NCBI GenBank assembly: GCA_018262895.1
Contig: JADFDJ010000010.1
Span: forward strand, 81,199 to 114,150
DNA: 32,952 nt
Reading direction: 5' to 3'
From: Methanomassiliicoccus sp.
GTDB taxonomy: Archaea; Thermoplasmatota; Thermoplasmata; Methanomassiliicoccales; Methanomassiliicoccaceae
Made by a program: the position numbers and the translations under genes. The notes below the pieces were generated by a model. The model saw only the letters and a program-made list of their open reading frames with translations. It was not told where the DNA came from and ran no database searches. How positions within the stretch are numbered: the stretch's first letter is position 1; every line of letters starts with the position of its first letter. Below are positions 7,566 through 15,173 of the stretch, piece by piece.

Positions 7566-8656
7566 TCCTTTCCTCCATAGTGCTCGATGATGCTGTCGCA
7601 GACCCGGTCCACGTCCTCATCTGTCATGGCTGGGAAGATGGGCAGGGAGAGAAGCCTTCCGGATTGCCTTTCGCTCTCCGGGTACGACCCTTGGCTGAAC
7701 CCGAAGGCATCGCGGTAAACGGGCTGCAGGTGTATGGGTACGGGGTAGTGGACACCGGTCTCTATGCCATTCGCGAGGAGATGCTTGGCAAGCTCGTCCC
7801 GGTCATCGGTCTGCACCACGAACAGATGGAACACAGGGGTTATGTCACGGCCTCCCATGGGTGGCAGCCGGACCTCCTCCACGTCCTTGAGCCTCTCCGA
7901 GTAACGGCGGGCAATGCCCCTCCTCCTCTCGTTCCAATCGTTTAGGTGCCTCAGCTGCACGCGGCCGACGGCGGCGTTGGCGGTGTTGAGGCGGGAGGTG
8001 AAGCCGAACACGTCGTGTATGTACCGGGAAGTCCGTCCGCAGTCACGCAGCTTCCGGATGTCGTCGGCCAACCTCTTGTCGTTGGTAGTGACCATCCCCC
8101 CGTCGCCGCCCACGGTCATGTTCTTGGTGGGGTAGAAGGAGAAGCAGCCCACGTCCCCGATGGCCCCCACCTTCCTCCCCCTGTAGGTCGCGCCGTGGGC
8201 CTGGCAGGCGTCCTCGATGATCTTGACCTTTTCCCCCGCGGCCTCACGGATCTCGTCCATCTGTGATGGGTAACCGAAAAGGTGGACCGGCATGACCGCC
8301 GCGGTGTCCTTGCCCACCCTTATCTCCCTGGGGTCCAGGTTATAGTCCTGAGGTGAGGAGTCGGCGAACACCGGGGTCGCGCCGGCATGCACGATGGCAT
8401 TGGCGGTGGCGATGAAGGAGAGGGGGGTGGTGACGACCTCCTTGCCTCTAACATTGAGGGCCAGCAGGGATAATATCAGTGCGTCGGTCCCGGACGATAC
8501 GGAGATGGCATAATCTGTTCCAATAAAGCGCGCGAACTCGTCCTCGAACTTGAAAACGCTCTCGCCAAGCACCATGCGCTCGTTGCGCAGGGCGTCGGAC
8601 ATGGCCTCTATCATCTCTTCGGTCACGGCAGGCCGTGATGTTGGGATCTTGTTCAT
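7562..8656 (-). CDS. DegT/DnrJ/EryC1/StrS-family sugar aminotransferase (WbpE-like)
   Basis: PLP-dependent aminotransferase of the DegT family, 364 residues, which aminates a keto-sugar nucleotide, usually with glutamate. Visible motifs: SSGTDAL (54-60, phosphate binding), EDACQAHGA (148-156, Asp contacting the pyridine nitrogen) and FSFYPTKNMTVGGDGG (172-187), with Lys178 forming the Schiff base. The ACQAHGA and KNMTVGGDGG signatures are those of 3-aminotransferases such as WbpE/WlbC and GnnB rather than of 4-aminotransferases, as far as I recall. It lies 4 bases after the acetyltransferase gene and overlaps the dehydrogenase by 4 bases. The three genes form one functional block for a 3-amino-3-deoxy sugar. 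Confidence 0.92.
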   Translation of the reverse strand: MNKIPTSRPAVTEEMIEAMSDALRNERMVLGESVFKFEDEFARFIGTDYAISVSSGTDALILSLLALNVRGKEVVTTPLSFIATANAIVHAGATPVFADSSPQDYNLDPREIRVGKDTAAVMPVHLFGYPSQMDEIREAAGEKVKIIEDACQAHGATYRGRKVGAIGDVGCFSFYPTKNMTVGGDGGMVTTNDKRLADDIRKLRDCGRTSRYIHDVFGFTSRLNTANAAVGRVQLRHLNDWNERRRGIARRYSERLKDVEEVRLPPMGGRDITPVFHLFVVQTDDRDELAKHLLANGIETGVHYPVPIHLQPVYRDAFGFSQGSYPESERQSGRLLSLPIFPAMTDEDVDRVCDSIIEHYGGKE

Positions 8657-8660
8657 GAGC

Positions 8661-9113
8661 TCACTTCCTCTCGATCTGATGTGCAGGATTTCCTACCACC
8701 AAGGCCCCCGGGGGAACGTCGCGGGTCACGACCGCACCAGCGCCCACCAGGGCGTTCTCTCCGATGGTCACCCCGCAGACTATCACGGCCCCGGCGCCTA
8801 TGGAGGCGCCCTTCTTGACGGTGGTAGGCACAATGTCCCAGTCCCCGACCGCCTTGGGGTAGAGGTCGTTGGTGAAGGTCACGCGAGGTCCGATGAAGAC
8901 CTCGTCCTCGATGGTTACTCCAGTTGGAATGAAGGCAAAAGCCTCTATCTTGCAGCGGTCCCCGATGGCGACGTTGCGCTGTATCTCGACATAAGCTGCT
9001 ATCTTGCAATCGCGGCCTATCCTGCAACCGTAAAGGTTGACGTAGTCGCGTACCACTGTTCCCTCCCCGATCTCACAATCGACGATCGAGTGATACTTGG
9101 CCAAGAGCTTCAT
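8661..9113 (-). CDS. Hexapeptide-repeat N-acetyltransferase (WbpD/WlbB-like)
   Basis: Left-handed beta-helix acetyltransferase of 150 residues, built of hexapeptide repeats from the first residues to VVTRDVPPGALVVGNPA near the C terminus. The segment FIGPRVTFTNDLYPKA (73-88) resembles WbpD/WlbB, which acetylate the 3-amino group of UDP-2-acetamido-3-amino sugars with acetyl-CoA. The protein is somewhat shorter than WbpD (~190), because it lacks a C-terminal tail. It is the first gene of the minus-strand run, with an AT-rich promoter element just upstream. Together with the LpxD-like gene the run therefore encodes two beta-helix acyltransferases, which could serve two different amino groups or two sugars. 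Confidence 0.86.
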   Translation of the reverse strand: MKLLAKYHSIVDCEIGEGTVVRDYVNLYGCRIGRDCKIAAYVEIQRNVAIGDRCKIEAFAFIPTGVTIEDEVFIGPRVTFTNDLYPKAVGDWDIVPTTVKKGASIGAGAVIVCGVTIGENALVGAGAVVTRDVPPGALVVGNPAHQIERK

Positions 9114-9493
9114 CTGGAAATCGTAGTATCTCCTTGGCCATAAATATTTCCTACTGGGTAATCGGAGATAACGCCAGCTGGTCTTCGAATTCTTGACAAC
9201 CTTGTGAGCCCTGACCCTATGACGTCCTGGGAAAAGGAAGAGGATCGAACACTGTCTGCGGTAAGTGAAGGATGCATCCTCTGGTTGTGCGATCGATATC
9301 TCTACTTTTTATCTGTTTGGGGTCCCTCGGCAGCAAGTGGCTGGCTTCATGACAAAAAGGAAGAACGGAGACGCGAATAGGTTGAGTGAGGAAGGTACCT
9401 AAGCCTGCTTGGCAAAGTCGATGCGTGAGTTTAGGGCTTCCATCCACCACATAAATGGTGTATCCCCTGGGATGAAGATGGGAAAGGGTTTGT
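9114..9493. other. 380-base stretch without a recognisable gene
   Basis: Apart from the promoter at 9141-9149 I see no supported gene. A minus-strand open frame at 9217-9450 has no recognisable motif, no good start context and an unremarkable composition. No strong hairpin followed by a T run is visible. The stretch borders the lower-GC dehydrogenase gene and may be the scar of an insertion. Confidence 0.4.
9141..9149 (-). promoter_or_regulatory. TATA box of the amino-sugar/acyl gene run
   Basis: AAATATTTA on the minus strand is centred about 32 bases before the ATG at 9113 and would place transcription start near 9119, giving a leader of about six bases. It is the only convincing promoter at the head of the ten-gene minus-strand run. 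Confidence 0.55.
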
Positions 9494-10942
9494 TCAGACC
9501 CGAATGTCGTGGCTGTTCTTGTCCCCTCTCCCGATTCCCTTGTATACGAAACCTAGGTCAATGTATCTGTCTGGTGCCACCACGTTGCGGCCATCGATGA
9601 TGACAGGGTTTTTCTGACCGGTCAGCTCTTTGATCCTTGCTGGATCAAGATCGAAATAATTAGAATGGGCAGTCATGACTGCGATGCAATCCGCCCCTCT
9701 TACGACTTCATCTATATCCCTGTACAGTTCTACATCCGGGTAACTTAGCACGTGCGGATCGTGAACGGTGACTTTGGCCCCCGCATCCAGCAACAGATCC
9801 CGATATGCCTCTGAGGGAGGATTTCGCGCATCGTCCGAATCATTGATGAAAGCCCAGCCCAGCATAGCAACATTCGATCCCTTTAGGCTCTTGCCGATGC
9901 GGTCCAGCGCGCTCACCGTCAGGTTAAACATATGTCTTGGCATAAAGTCGTTAACCTTTCTGGCAAGAACGTATATCGAATCCGCTCCTTCAGGATAGTC
10001 TAGATTGCTACCACGGACCTTCACGCCTCGTTCTAGGTGGTATGTGTCCTTTGTCAAGCAGTGGCCACCTACGCCAGCTCCTGGCCATAGAATAGCACGT
10101 GTGATTCCTTCGCCCTTCAAGCTGTCGATGCCTGCTCTCACATCATACACATTCACGCCCATTGCTTCGCAATATAGGGCCAGCTGATTTACGGCTGCGA
10201 TCTGGAGGTCCCTGAATGTGTTCTCAGCGGTTTTTGTAACCTCCGCTGCGGTGGCCGTCATCTTAATGATCTTTCCTTTCGTCAGAACGGGAGCATAAAG
10301 CTCGACAGCTCGCTGAGTGCTTGCATCATCGATGCCTCCAACAATCCTATCGTGTTCCTGGATATTCTTTAAGAGACGCCCTACCATGACCCTCTCGGGT
10401 GCATGTGCCAATGCAAAGTCCTCCCCTGCGACGAGCCCTGATTCCTCTTCAAGGATCTGTCGAGCCATTCCGTCAGTGGTACCGGGGGTGATGGTTGATT
10501 CCAGAACTACCAACATACCTGGTCGTAAATATTTTCCTGCATTACGAATGCCCTCGTTCAGAGCCCCGAAATCGGGCTCGAGATCCTTTGGGTTCGCAAA
10601 GGGCGTCTGGATGGCCAAGGCCACTGCATCCATCTCTGAGATCTTCGAAAAGTCAGATGTGCACTTGAATTTCTCGGCCTTCACAACTTTAGATAACAGC
10701 TCCTCAAGTCCTGGCTCATTGCCCTTCAAGGGACATTCTCCCTTGTTCAGCATGTCAATCTTATATCCAGAGGAACTGGATGCTCGTTGAAACCCTAATA
10801 CAAGATCAAATTTTTGGACATCGGCGAAAAGGGCTGCGGCAGGAATTCCCACATATCCCATACCTATCACGCCTATCTTCCTGATGGGGCCCCTCTTCAT
10901 CAACAACGACTGCAGTTTATCCGTCATAACAAACCAACTCAT
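9494..10942 (-). CDS. UDP-GlcNAc/UDP-ManNAc 6-dehydrogenase (WbpA/WecC-like)
   Basis: Nucleotide-sugar dehydrogenase of the UDP-glucose/GDP-mannose family, 482 residues. It oxidises carbon 6 of a UDP-N-acetylhexosamine to the uronic acid in two NAD-dependent steps. Motifs: GVIGMGYVGIP (24-34, NAD binding), ESTITPGTTD (148-157), AAEVTKTAENTFRD (232-245) and GAGVGGHCLTKDT (288-300), with catalytic Cys295. The first ATG (10942) sits only about 19 bases after the centre of a TATA box. The ATG at 10927 (residue 6) fits a short-leader transcript better, so the true start is uncertain. GC content is visibly lower than in neighbouring genes (29 and 31 of 60 in two sampled lines, against 39 of 60 in a line of the DegT gene), which suggests later acquisition. 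It would supply the uronic acid for a UDP-GlcNAc3NAcA-type sugar. Confidence 0.92.
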   Translation of the reverse strand: MSWFVMTDKLQSLLMKRGPIRKIGVIGMGYVGIPAAALFADVQKFDLVLGFQRASSSSGYKIDMLNKGECPLKGNEPGLEELLSKVVKAEKFKCTSDFSKISEMDAVALAIQTPFANPKDLEPDFGALNEGIRNAGKYLRPGMLVVLESTITPGTTDGMARQILEEESGLVAGEDFALAHAPERVMVGRLLKNIQEHDRIVGGIDDASTQRAVELYAPVLTKGKIIKMTATAAEVTKTAENTFRDLQIAAVNQLALYCEAMGVNVYDVRAGIDSLKGEGITRAILWPGAGVGGHCLTKDTYHLERGVKVRGSNLDYPEGADSIYVLARKVNDFMPRHMFNLTVSALDRIGKSLKGSNVAMLGWAFINDSDDARNPPSEAYRDLLLDAGAKVTVHDPHVLSYPDVELYRDIDEVVRGADCIAVMTAHSNYFDLDPARIKELTGQKNPVIIDGRNVVAPDRYIDLGFVYKGIGRGDKNSHDIRV

Positions 10943-10957
10943 GCAAATTTATCTGAC

Positions 10958-10964
10958 TTTATAG
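10958..10964 (-). promoter_or_regulatory. TATA box of the UDP-sugar dehydrogenase
   Basis: CTATAAA on the minus strand predicts a start site near 10935. That favours the second ATG (10927) as the translation start of the dehydrogenase. Confidence 0.45.
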
Positions 10965-11042
10965 GCAAGCGGTAATGCGCCTTCCAACGACCCTTCATAA
11001 CATATTCGCACAGGGATATAATTTTGTCCCTTGATTCATTCC

Positions 11043-11073
11043 ACTGTCCTTGGACAGTTTAAAACACACTGTC
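11043..11073. promoter_or_regulatory. Operator-like palindrome with three half-sites
   Basis: ACTGTCC-TT-GGACAGT is a perfect inverted repeat (11043-11058). After nine bases ACTGTC recurs at 11068-11073, forming a second, overlapping inverted repeat with GACAGT. It lies beside an AT-rich TATA-like run. This is typical of a dimeric repressor site, but no regulator gene is in the window. Confidence 0.45.
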
Positions 11074-11492
11074 TTTTATAATTTTTGGTATTACCATAAT
11101 TAGGCAGAAACCAAGATGGAATGTTGATACCCTAGGTCTCCACCTATGACCTTGAAGAAACCATAAGGAATGCGGGGCCGAGGGTGGGCATAAAAGGAAA
11201 CTTAGCTCTCTTTCTCACCGCTAAAAGATGTGGTCCGCCATCGTTGGCTCGTACCGGATTCTTGTAGGGCCTGACCTGATCTTGAATATGCTGCTCCGTC
11301 GAGACATAGAATGTCTTTATCCCTTTCGATCGACATTACGACTGGCAATCTAACCAACCTGCGTCGATGAGACCGACATGGGTTGTCTCAATTTCTCTCG
11401 GGATAAGAGACTAAAATTGGATAGGTGAGTGGTCTCAGGTTGCGCTCCCATTTGACAAAAGATTAAGAAACAGTTATCGCACTCTCCGGAAC

Positions 11493-12467
11493 ATGCTGAG
11501 GATGGGCGTAATCGGCGTCGGCTCAATGGGACAGAACCATGCAAGGATCTACTCTGAGATGGGGTGCTTGGAGGGCGTGTACGATGCCTTCGCCGAGTCC
11601 GCCCAGAGGATATCCAAGAAACTGGACACCCCTGCCTACCCGGATGTCACCTCTCTGCTGGAGAAGGTCGATGCGCTGAGCATCTGTACGCCCACCACGA
11701 CCCACTTCGAGACGGCAAGGCAGGCCATTGAGATGGGCAGGTCCGTGCTGGTGGAGAAGCCCTTCACCGGCGATGTGGACAGAGCTAGGGAGCTCTGCGA
11801 GATGGCCGAGGACAGGGGAGTGACCTTGGCCTCAGGGTTCGTGGAGCGGTTCAATCCCGTTGTCGAGGCGACCAAGAACTCGCTGGCGTCGGGGAGGTTC
11901 GGGAGCGTGGTGTCCATCGCCTCCAGGAGGGTCTCCTCATTCCCATCCCGGATAAGGGACGTGGGGGTGGTCATGGACCTTGCCATCCACGATATTGATG
12001 TCATCCGTCACCTCTCCGCCAAGAAAGTGGAGTCGGTATATGCCCTCGGTGGGAAACTGGCCAACGACCGCTTCGAGGACCATGCGGTAATCCTTCTGGA
12101 GCTGGAAGGCGGGGCCACGGGGATGGTGGAGGTTAACTGGCTCACCCCTATGAAGGTCCGCAACGTCACCCTCACCTGCTCCAACGGCCTGGCCCAGATG
12201 GACTACATCGACCAGAGCCTGAGATTCTCGACGGCCAACATGATGGGTGTGGACCTCGCCAACATGTCCCAGATACCAATGGAGCTGGACACACACCATG
12301 TGCTGGTGCGCAAGGAGGAGCCGTTGAAGAGAGAGCTGGCATCCTTCATGCATGCGGTGGAGACCTCGACCCGCCCGGACTCCGACGGCTGGAACGCCCT
12401 GACCAACATCTCCGTGGCATCCGGTGCCCTGGCCTCCATGAACCAGGGTTGCCGCGTGGACCTCTGA
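11493..12467 (+). CDS. Gfo/Idh/MocA dehydrogenase (UDP-GlcNAc 3-dehydrogenase-like)
   Basis: Second Gfo/Idh/MocA oxidoreductase of the window, 324 residues. The nucleotide loop is GVIGVGSMGQNHA (5-17), EKP is at 89-91, and the catalytic region reads MDLAIHDIDVIRHL (161-174). This sequence and the short length are typical of the archaeal UDP-N-acetylglucosamine 3-dehydrogenase group described in methanogens (from memory). It differs clearly from the dehydrogenase at 6612-7565, so the two probably act on different sugars or at different oxidation states. It starts a plus-strand group with two GT2 enzymes and has no obvious strong TATA box directly upstream; the transcript may begin further up in the 550-base region. 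Confidence 0.88.
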   Translation: MLRMGVIGVGSMGQNHARIYSEMGCLEGVYDAFAESAQRISKKLDTPAYPDVTSLLEKVDALSICTPTTTHFETARQAIEMGRSVLVEKPFTGDVDRARELCEMAEDRGVTLASGFVERFNPVVEATKNSLASGRFGSVVSIASRRVSSFPSRIRDVGVVMDLAIHDIDVIRHLSAKKVESVYALGGKLANDRFEDHAVILLELEGGATGMVEVNWLTPMKVRNVTLTCSNGLAQMDYIDQSLRFSTANMMGVDLANMSQIPMELDTHHVLVRKEEPLKRELASFMHAVETSTRPDSDGWNALTNISVASGALASMNQGCRVDL

Positions 12468-12524
12468 CGTGTCCTGCCAGGAACGCCACCTATCGTTATC
12501 ATGCCACGGTCCTACGTCCTAGTC

Positions 12525-12533
12525 CTTTTTATG
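12525..12533 (+). promoter_or_regulatory. TATA box of the first GT2 gene
   Basis: CTTTTTATG is centred about 30 bases before the ATG at 12560. The mRNA would be leaderless or nearly so, which supports the short start chosen for the gene. Confidence 0.5.
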
Positions 12534-12559
12534 CCTGGGCTACATACATCCGGTCCATC

Positions 12560-13375
12560 ATGTTGGTCAGTGTGGTCCTGAACATTATGAACGAGGAGAG
12601 GTACATCGCCGATCTGCTCGACAGCCTAGTGATCCAGGAGCAGCCCATCGAGATAATCGTGGTCGACGCTGATTCCAAGGACCGTACACGTGACGTGGTG
12701 AACAAATTCGTAAAAAAGTATCCGTTCATCAAGCTGTACGTGCACCCTGGGACCAGGGGGGAGAGCACCAACTTCGGCATATCCCAGGCTACAGGAGATG
12801 TGATCGCCTTCACCGGCGGGGACGATCTCGCCAACCCTAACTGGATCAAGGAGCTGCGCAGAAGCTTCTCCGAGGGCGCGGATATCGTCGCTGGCCGCTC
12901 CATCATGATAGGGCTGAAGGCCTGGGAGGACCTTGATCGGGTCGAGCTGTACCACAGAGGCTATGATGTCTCCTATCCCTCAGCGAACATGGCCTTCCGC
13001 CGGGAGGTCCTGAAGAAGGTGGGAGGGTTCGACACGTGGTTCATCACCGCTGAGGACATCGACCTAAACTATAGGTCCATCGATGCTGGTTATTCAATAA
13101 CCTGGAACCCTGAGGCCATCGTCTACCGCAGGACCAAATCCACGGTATATGGTTTCTTCCACCAGGCGTTCTGGAACGGGGCGGGAAGGAAGCAGCTCAC
13201 GCTTAAGCACGGGAGCCTGTGGGACCGCTACGATCCGCTCCGCATGTTCAAGCAGAAGATGACCTTCTGGGCCCTGGTGCGGCTGGCGGTTGCGCTGATG
13301 GGCTACGTTGGTTTCAAGGTCTTCTCGGACAAGGGCCCATATGGCAAGAAGCGGGCTGGACCAACTACGTTATGA
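12560..13375 (+). CDS. GT2-family glycosyltransferase with C-terminal membrane helix
   Basis: Inverting GT-A glycosyltransferase of family 2, 271 residues from the ATG at 12560. The frame stays open further upstream, but the family begins with SVVLNIMNEERYI, and a TATA box lies between the two possible starts. Motifs: VVDADSKDRT (34-43, nucleotide binding), FTGGDDL (84-90) and TAEDIDLNYR (163-172, catalytic-base region). A hydrophobic segment near 233-254 suggests membrane anchoring. It probably adds one sugar of the surface glycan on the cytoplasmic face. It is 43 bases before the next GT2 gene. Acceptor and donor are not readable. Confidence 0.88.
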   Translation: MLVSVVLNIMNEERYIADLLDSLVIQEQPIEIIVVDADSKDRTRDVVNKFVKKYPFIKLYVHPGTRGESTNFGISQATGDVIAFTGGDDLANPNWIKELRRSFSEGADIVAGRSIMIGLKAWEDLDRVELYHRGYDVSYPSANMAFRREVLKKVGGFDTWFITAEDIDLNYRSIDAGYSITWNPEAIVYRRTKSTVYGFFHQAFWNGAGRKQLTLKHGSLWDRYDPLRMFKQKMTFWALVRLAVALMGYVGFKVFSDKGPYGKKRAGPTTL

Positions 13376-13418
13376 AGGCGAAAACCTGACCCTGGCCATT
13401 ATAAATGAGCACCGCCTT

Positions 13419-14135
13419 ATGACAACTGGGTCTACCTTGAGATTGAGCGTTATTATCCCCACCCTAAATGAGGAAGAGTGCATCGGCCAGGTGATCGATG
13501 ATGTGAACGCCAGCCTCCGGGACAAGGGCTTTGATTATGAGATCATGATAGTGGACGGCAGGTCCACCGACCGCACCAGGGACATATCCAGGGAAAAGGG
13601 GGCCGTAGTGGTCGAGGAGCCGCGGAAGGGATATGGCAGGGCCTACAAGACAGGCTTTGAGAATGCCCGGGGGGAGGTCATCGCCACCCTTGATGGGGAC
13701 TGCACCTACCCTACGGAGAGCATCGTTCCTCTAATGGAGATGCTGGACAAGGATGATCTGGAGTTCATTACCACTGACCGCTTCGGGCACATGGAGGAAG
13801 GGGCGATGAGCAACATGCACAAGATAGGGAACCTGGCTCTATCCTTCACCACCCGGCTCCTTTTCGGCCGCATCATCAGGGACTCCCAGAGCGGGATGTG
13901 GGTGTTCCGACGGGAGGCGCTGAAGAAGATAAACGTGGAGGCGGACGGGATGCCGTTCTCTGAGGAGATCAAGATCGAGGCTTTCCGAAAGCTTCGATCA
14001 CGGGAGGTCATGATAGTCTACCGCCGCAGGGTGGGAGAGGTCAAGCTGTCGTCCTGGAAGGATGGCTGGAACAACTTCAAGTTCCTTTGGACAAAAAGGT
14101 TCTTCGGTCCTCGAGACAGGTCCTTGCGATCCTGA
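13419..14135 (+). CDS. GT2 glycosyltransferase, dolichyl-phosphate sugar synthase-like
   Basis: GT-A family 2 enzyme of 238 residues, similar in layout to DPM1-type polyprenyl-phosphate sugar synthases. It has SVIIPTLNEEECIG (10-23), IVDGRSTDRT (44-53), LDGDCTYP (91-98, the metal-binding DXD-like motif) and DSQSGMWVFR (155-164). No transmembrane extension is present, so it is the soluble DPM1-like form. I chose the ATG at 13419; longer starts would run into the preceding gene. TTATAAAT at 13399-13406 could be a promoter, though it is close to the ATG. The last 59 bases overlap the convergent uracil-DNA glycosylase gene. It may charge the lipid carrier used for glycan assembly (inference). Confidence 0.87.
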   Translation: MTTGSTLRLSVIIPTLNEEECIGQVIDDVNASLRDKGFDYEIMIVDGRSTDRTRDISREKGAVVVEEPRKGYGRAYKTGFENARGEVIATLDGDCTYPTESIVPLMEMLDKDDLEFITTDRFGHMEEGAMSNMHKIGNLALSFTTRLLFGRIIRDSQSGMWVFRREALKKINVEADGMPFSEEIKIEAFRKLRSREVMIVYRRRVGEVKLSSWKDGWNNFKFLWTKRFFGPRDRSLRS

Positions 14136-14637
14136 ACGTCTCCCTTAGGCTGTCCTTGACCTTGGCGTTGTAGATGCTGGCCGCAGGGTGGTAAGCGGGG
14201 ATGAGCAACTTCTTGCTGCCCCTGATGGTTATTTCCTGGGGCCGGTTCACCTCATCCTTCAACCTCACATCCCGCCTCAGGAGGTCACGTGCCGCCGAGC
14301 GGCCTAAGGTTATGATCACCACGCGGTCCGCCAGCTCCTCCTCGAGGAAAGGGAAGCAGACGTCCATCTCCTCCTGGGTAGGGGCGCGATTGCCAGGCGG
14401 GCGGCACTTTACGGTGTTGGTTATGTACACCGTGGACCGGGACAGGCCTTCCTCCTCCAGGAGGCGGTCCAGCAGCTTCCCTGACCTTCCCACGAACGGC
14501 CTTCCCTGCTCATCCTCCTTGGCCCCCGGTGCCTCTCCGACCAGCGCCAGGGGGGAGCGGGGGTCCCCGTCTGGCATCACCAGTCGGGCGCGTCCCTCGC
14601 ACAGCCGGCACCGCTGGCAGTCGTCCTCCGGCCTCAT
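14077..14637 (-). CDS. udg: Family 4 uracil-DNA glycosylase, [4Fe-4S]
   Basis: Removes uracil from DNA as the first step of base excision repair. The 186 residues show the type 4 motif GEAPG (34-38), followed by GRPFVGRSG (45-53), and the C-terminal HPAA (150-153). The iron-sulphur cluster ligands are visible as an N-terminal cysteine group (Cys7, Cys10, Cys13) and the pair Cys78 and Cys94 with the expected 15-residue spacing. It overlaps pyrE by 4 bases at its start. Its 3' end overlaps the opposing GT2 gene by 59 bases. Length is slightly below the ~200 usual for the family. The family identification is secure. Confidence 0.93.
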   Translation of the reverse strand: MRPEDDCQRCRLCEGRARLVMPDGDPRSPLALVGEAPGAKEDEQGRPFVGRSGKLLDRLLEEEGLSRSTVYITNTVKCRPPGNRAPTQEEMDVCFPFLEEELADRVVIITLGRSAARDLLRRDVRLKDEVNRPQEITIRGSKKLLIPAYHPAASIYNAKVKDSLRETFRIARTCLEDRRTFLSKGT

Positions 14638-15173
14638 CGCCTCAGGATTTCTTCTGCAGTGACCAGCGAGCTGAGCCTCACGTCGATATCGCGGAGCTTG
14701 ACCTCACCGCCCTCCTGCCTGTTCACCACGCACAGCACGTCCTCCACAACGCCTCCCGCGGCCCGGACAATGCCGATGGCCTCGACGACCGAGCCGGCGG
14801 AGGTGATCACGTCCTCCACCATCAGCACTCGCTCCCCCGCCTCCAGGGAGCCCTCGATCATCTTCTGGGTCCCATGGTCCTTCTTGTCCCTGCGCACCAT
14901 GATGTACGGGACCTTGGTCCTTAGCGAGAGAGCCACGGCCAAGGGTATGGAGCCCAGCACCACTCCTGCGATCTTGTCGTACCTCAGGCCCCTCAGCTGG
15001 ACCTCCCTGGCCATCTCGTCGGCGATCGTCTCCAGCACATCTGGGTCTGTGCTAGCTCTCTTGATATCGATATAGTACTGGCTTTTCTTGCCTGACGCCA
15101 GCGTGAACTCGCCGTACATCAAGGCCTTGCATCGGACCAGTACCTCCTTTACTCTTGCGTGCAATTTCACCAC
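14634..15173 (-). CDS. pyrE: Orotate phosphoribosyltransferase
   Basis: PyrE joins orotate and PRPP to form OMP in pyrimidine synthesis. The 179-residue protein has YGEFTLASGKKSQYYIDIK (20-38), a typical OPRTase N-terminal segment, and the PRPP-binding motif VLMVEDVITSAGS (116-128). RRDKKDHGTQK (94-104) supplies the flexible catalytic loop. It overlaps the CDP-archaeol synthase gene by 7 bases and the udg gene by 4 bases, so the three are translated from one message. No other pyrimidine gene is in the window. Confidence 0.95.
   Translation of the reverse strand: MVKLHARVKEVLVRCKALMYGEFTLASGKKSQYYIDIKRASTDPDVLETIADEMAREVQLRGLRYDKIAGVVLGSIPLAVALSLRTKVPYIMVRRDKKDHGTQKMIEGSLEAGERVLMVEDVITSAGSVVEAIGIVRAAGGVVEDVLCVVNRQEGGEVKLRDIDVRLSSLVTAEEILRR

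Larger units (their letters stand above)
10943..11492. other. 550-base AT-rich divergent intergenic region
   Basis: This is the longest gene-free stretch, between the minus-strand UDP-sugar dehydrogenase and the plus-strand Gfo/Idh gene. It holds the TATA box at 10958-10964, an operator-like palindrome at 11043-11073 next to a second TATA-like run (TTTTATAAT, 11074-11082), short inverted repeats (AGACAT/ATGTCT at 11302-11316; TCTC/GAGA arms around 11395-11412) and a possible 41-codon open frame at 11228-11353, with a TATA-like CATAAAAGG about 34 bases before it. I recognise no protein here. Confidence 0.5.

Noticed and set aside
9217-9450. 77-codon minus-strand open frame
   Set aside because: No motif, poor start context, and composition of random GC-balanced DNA.
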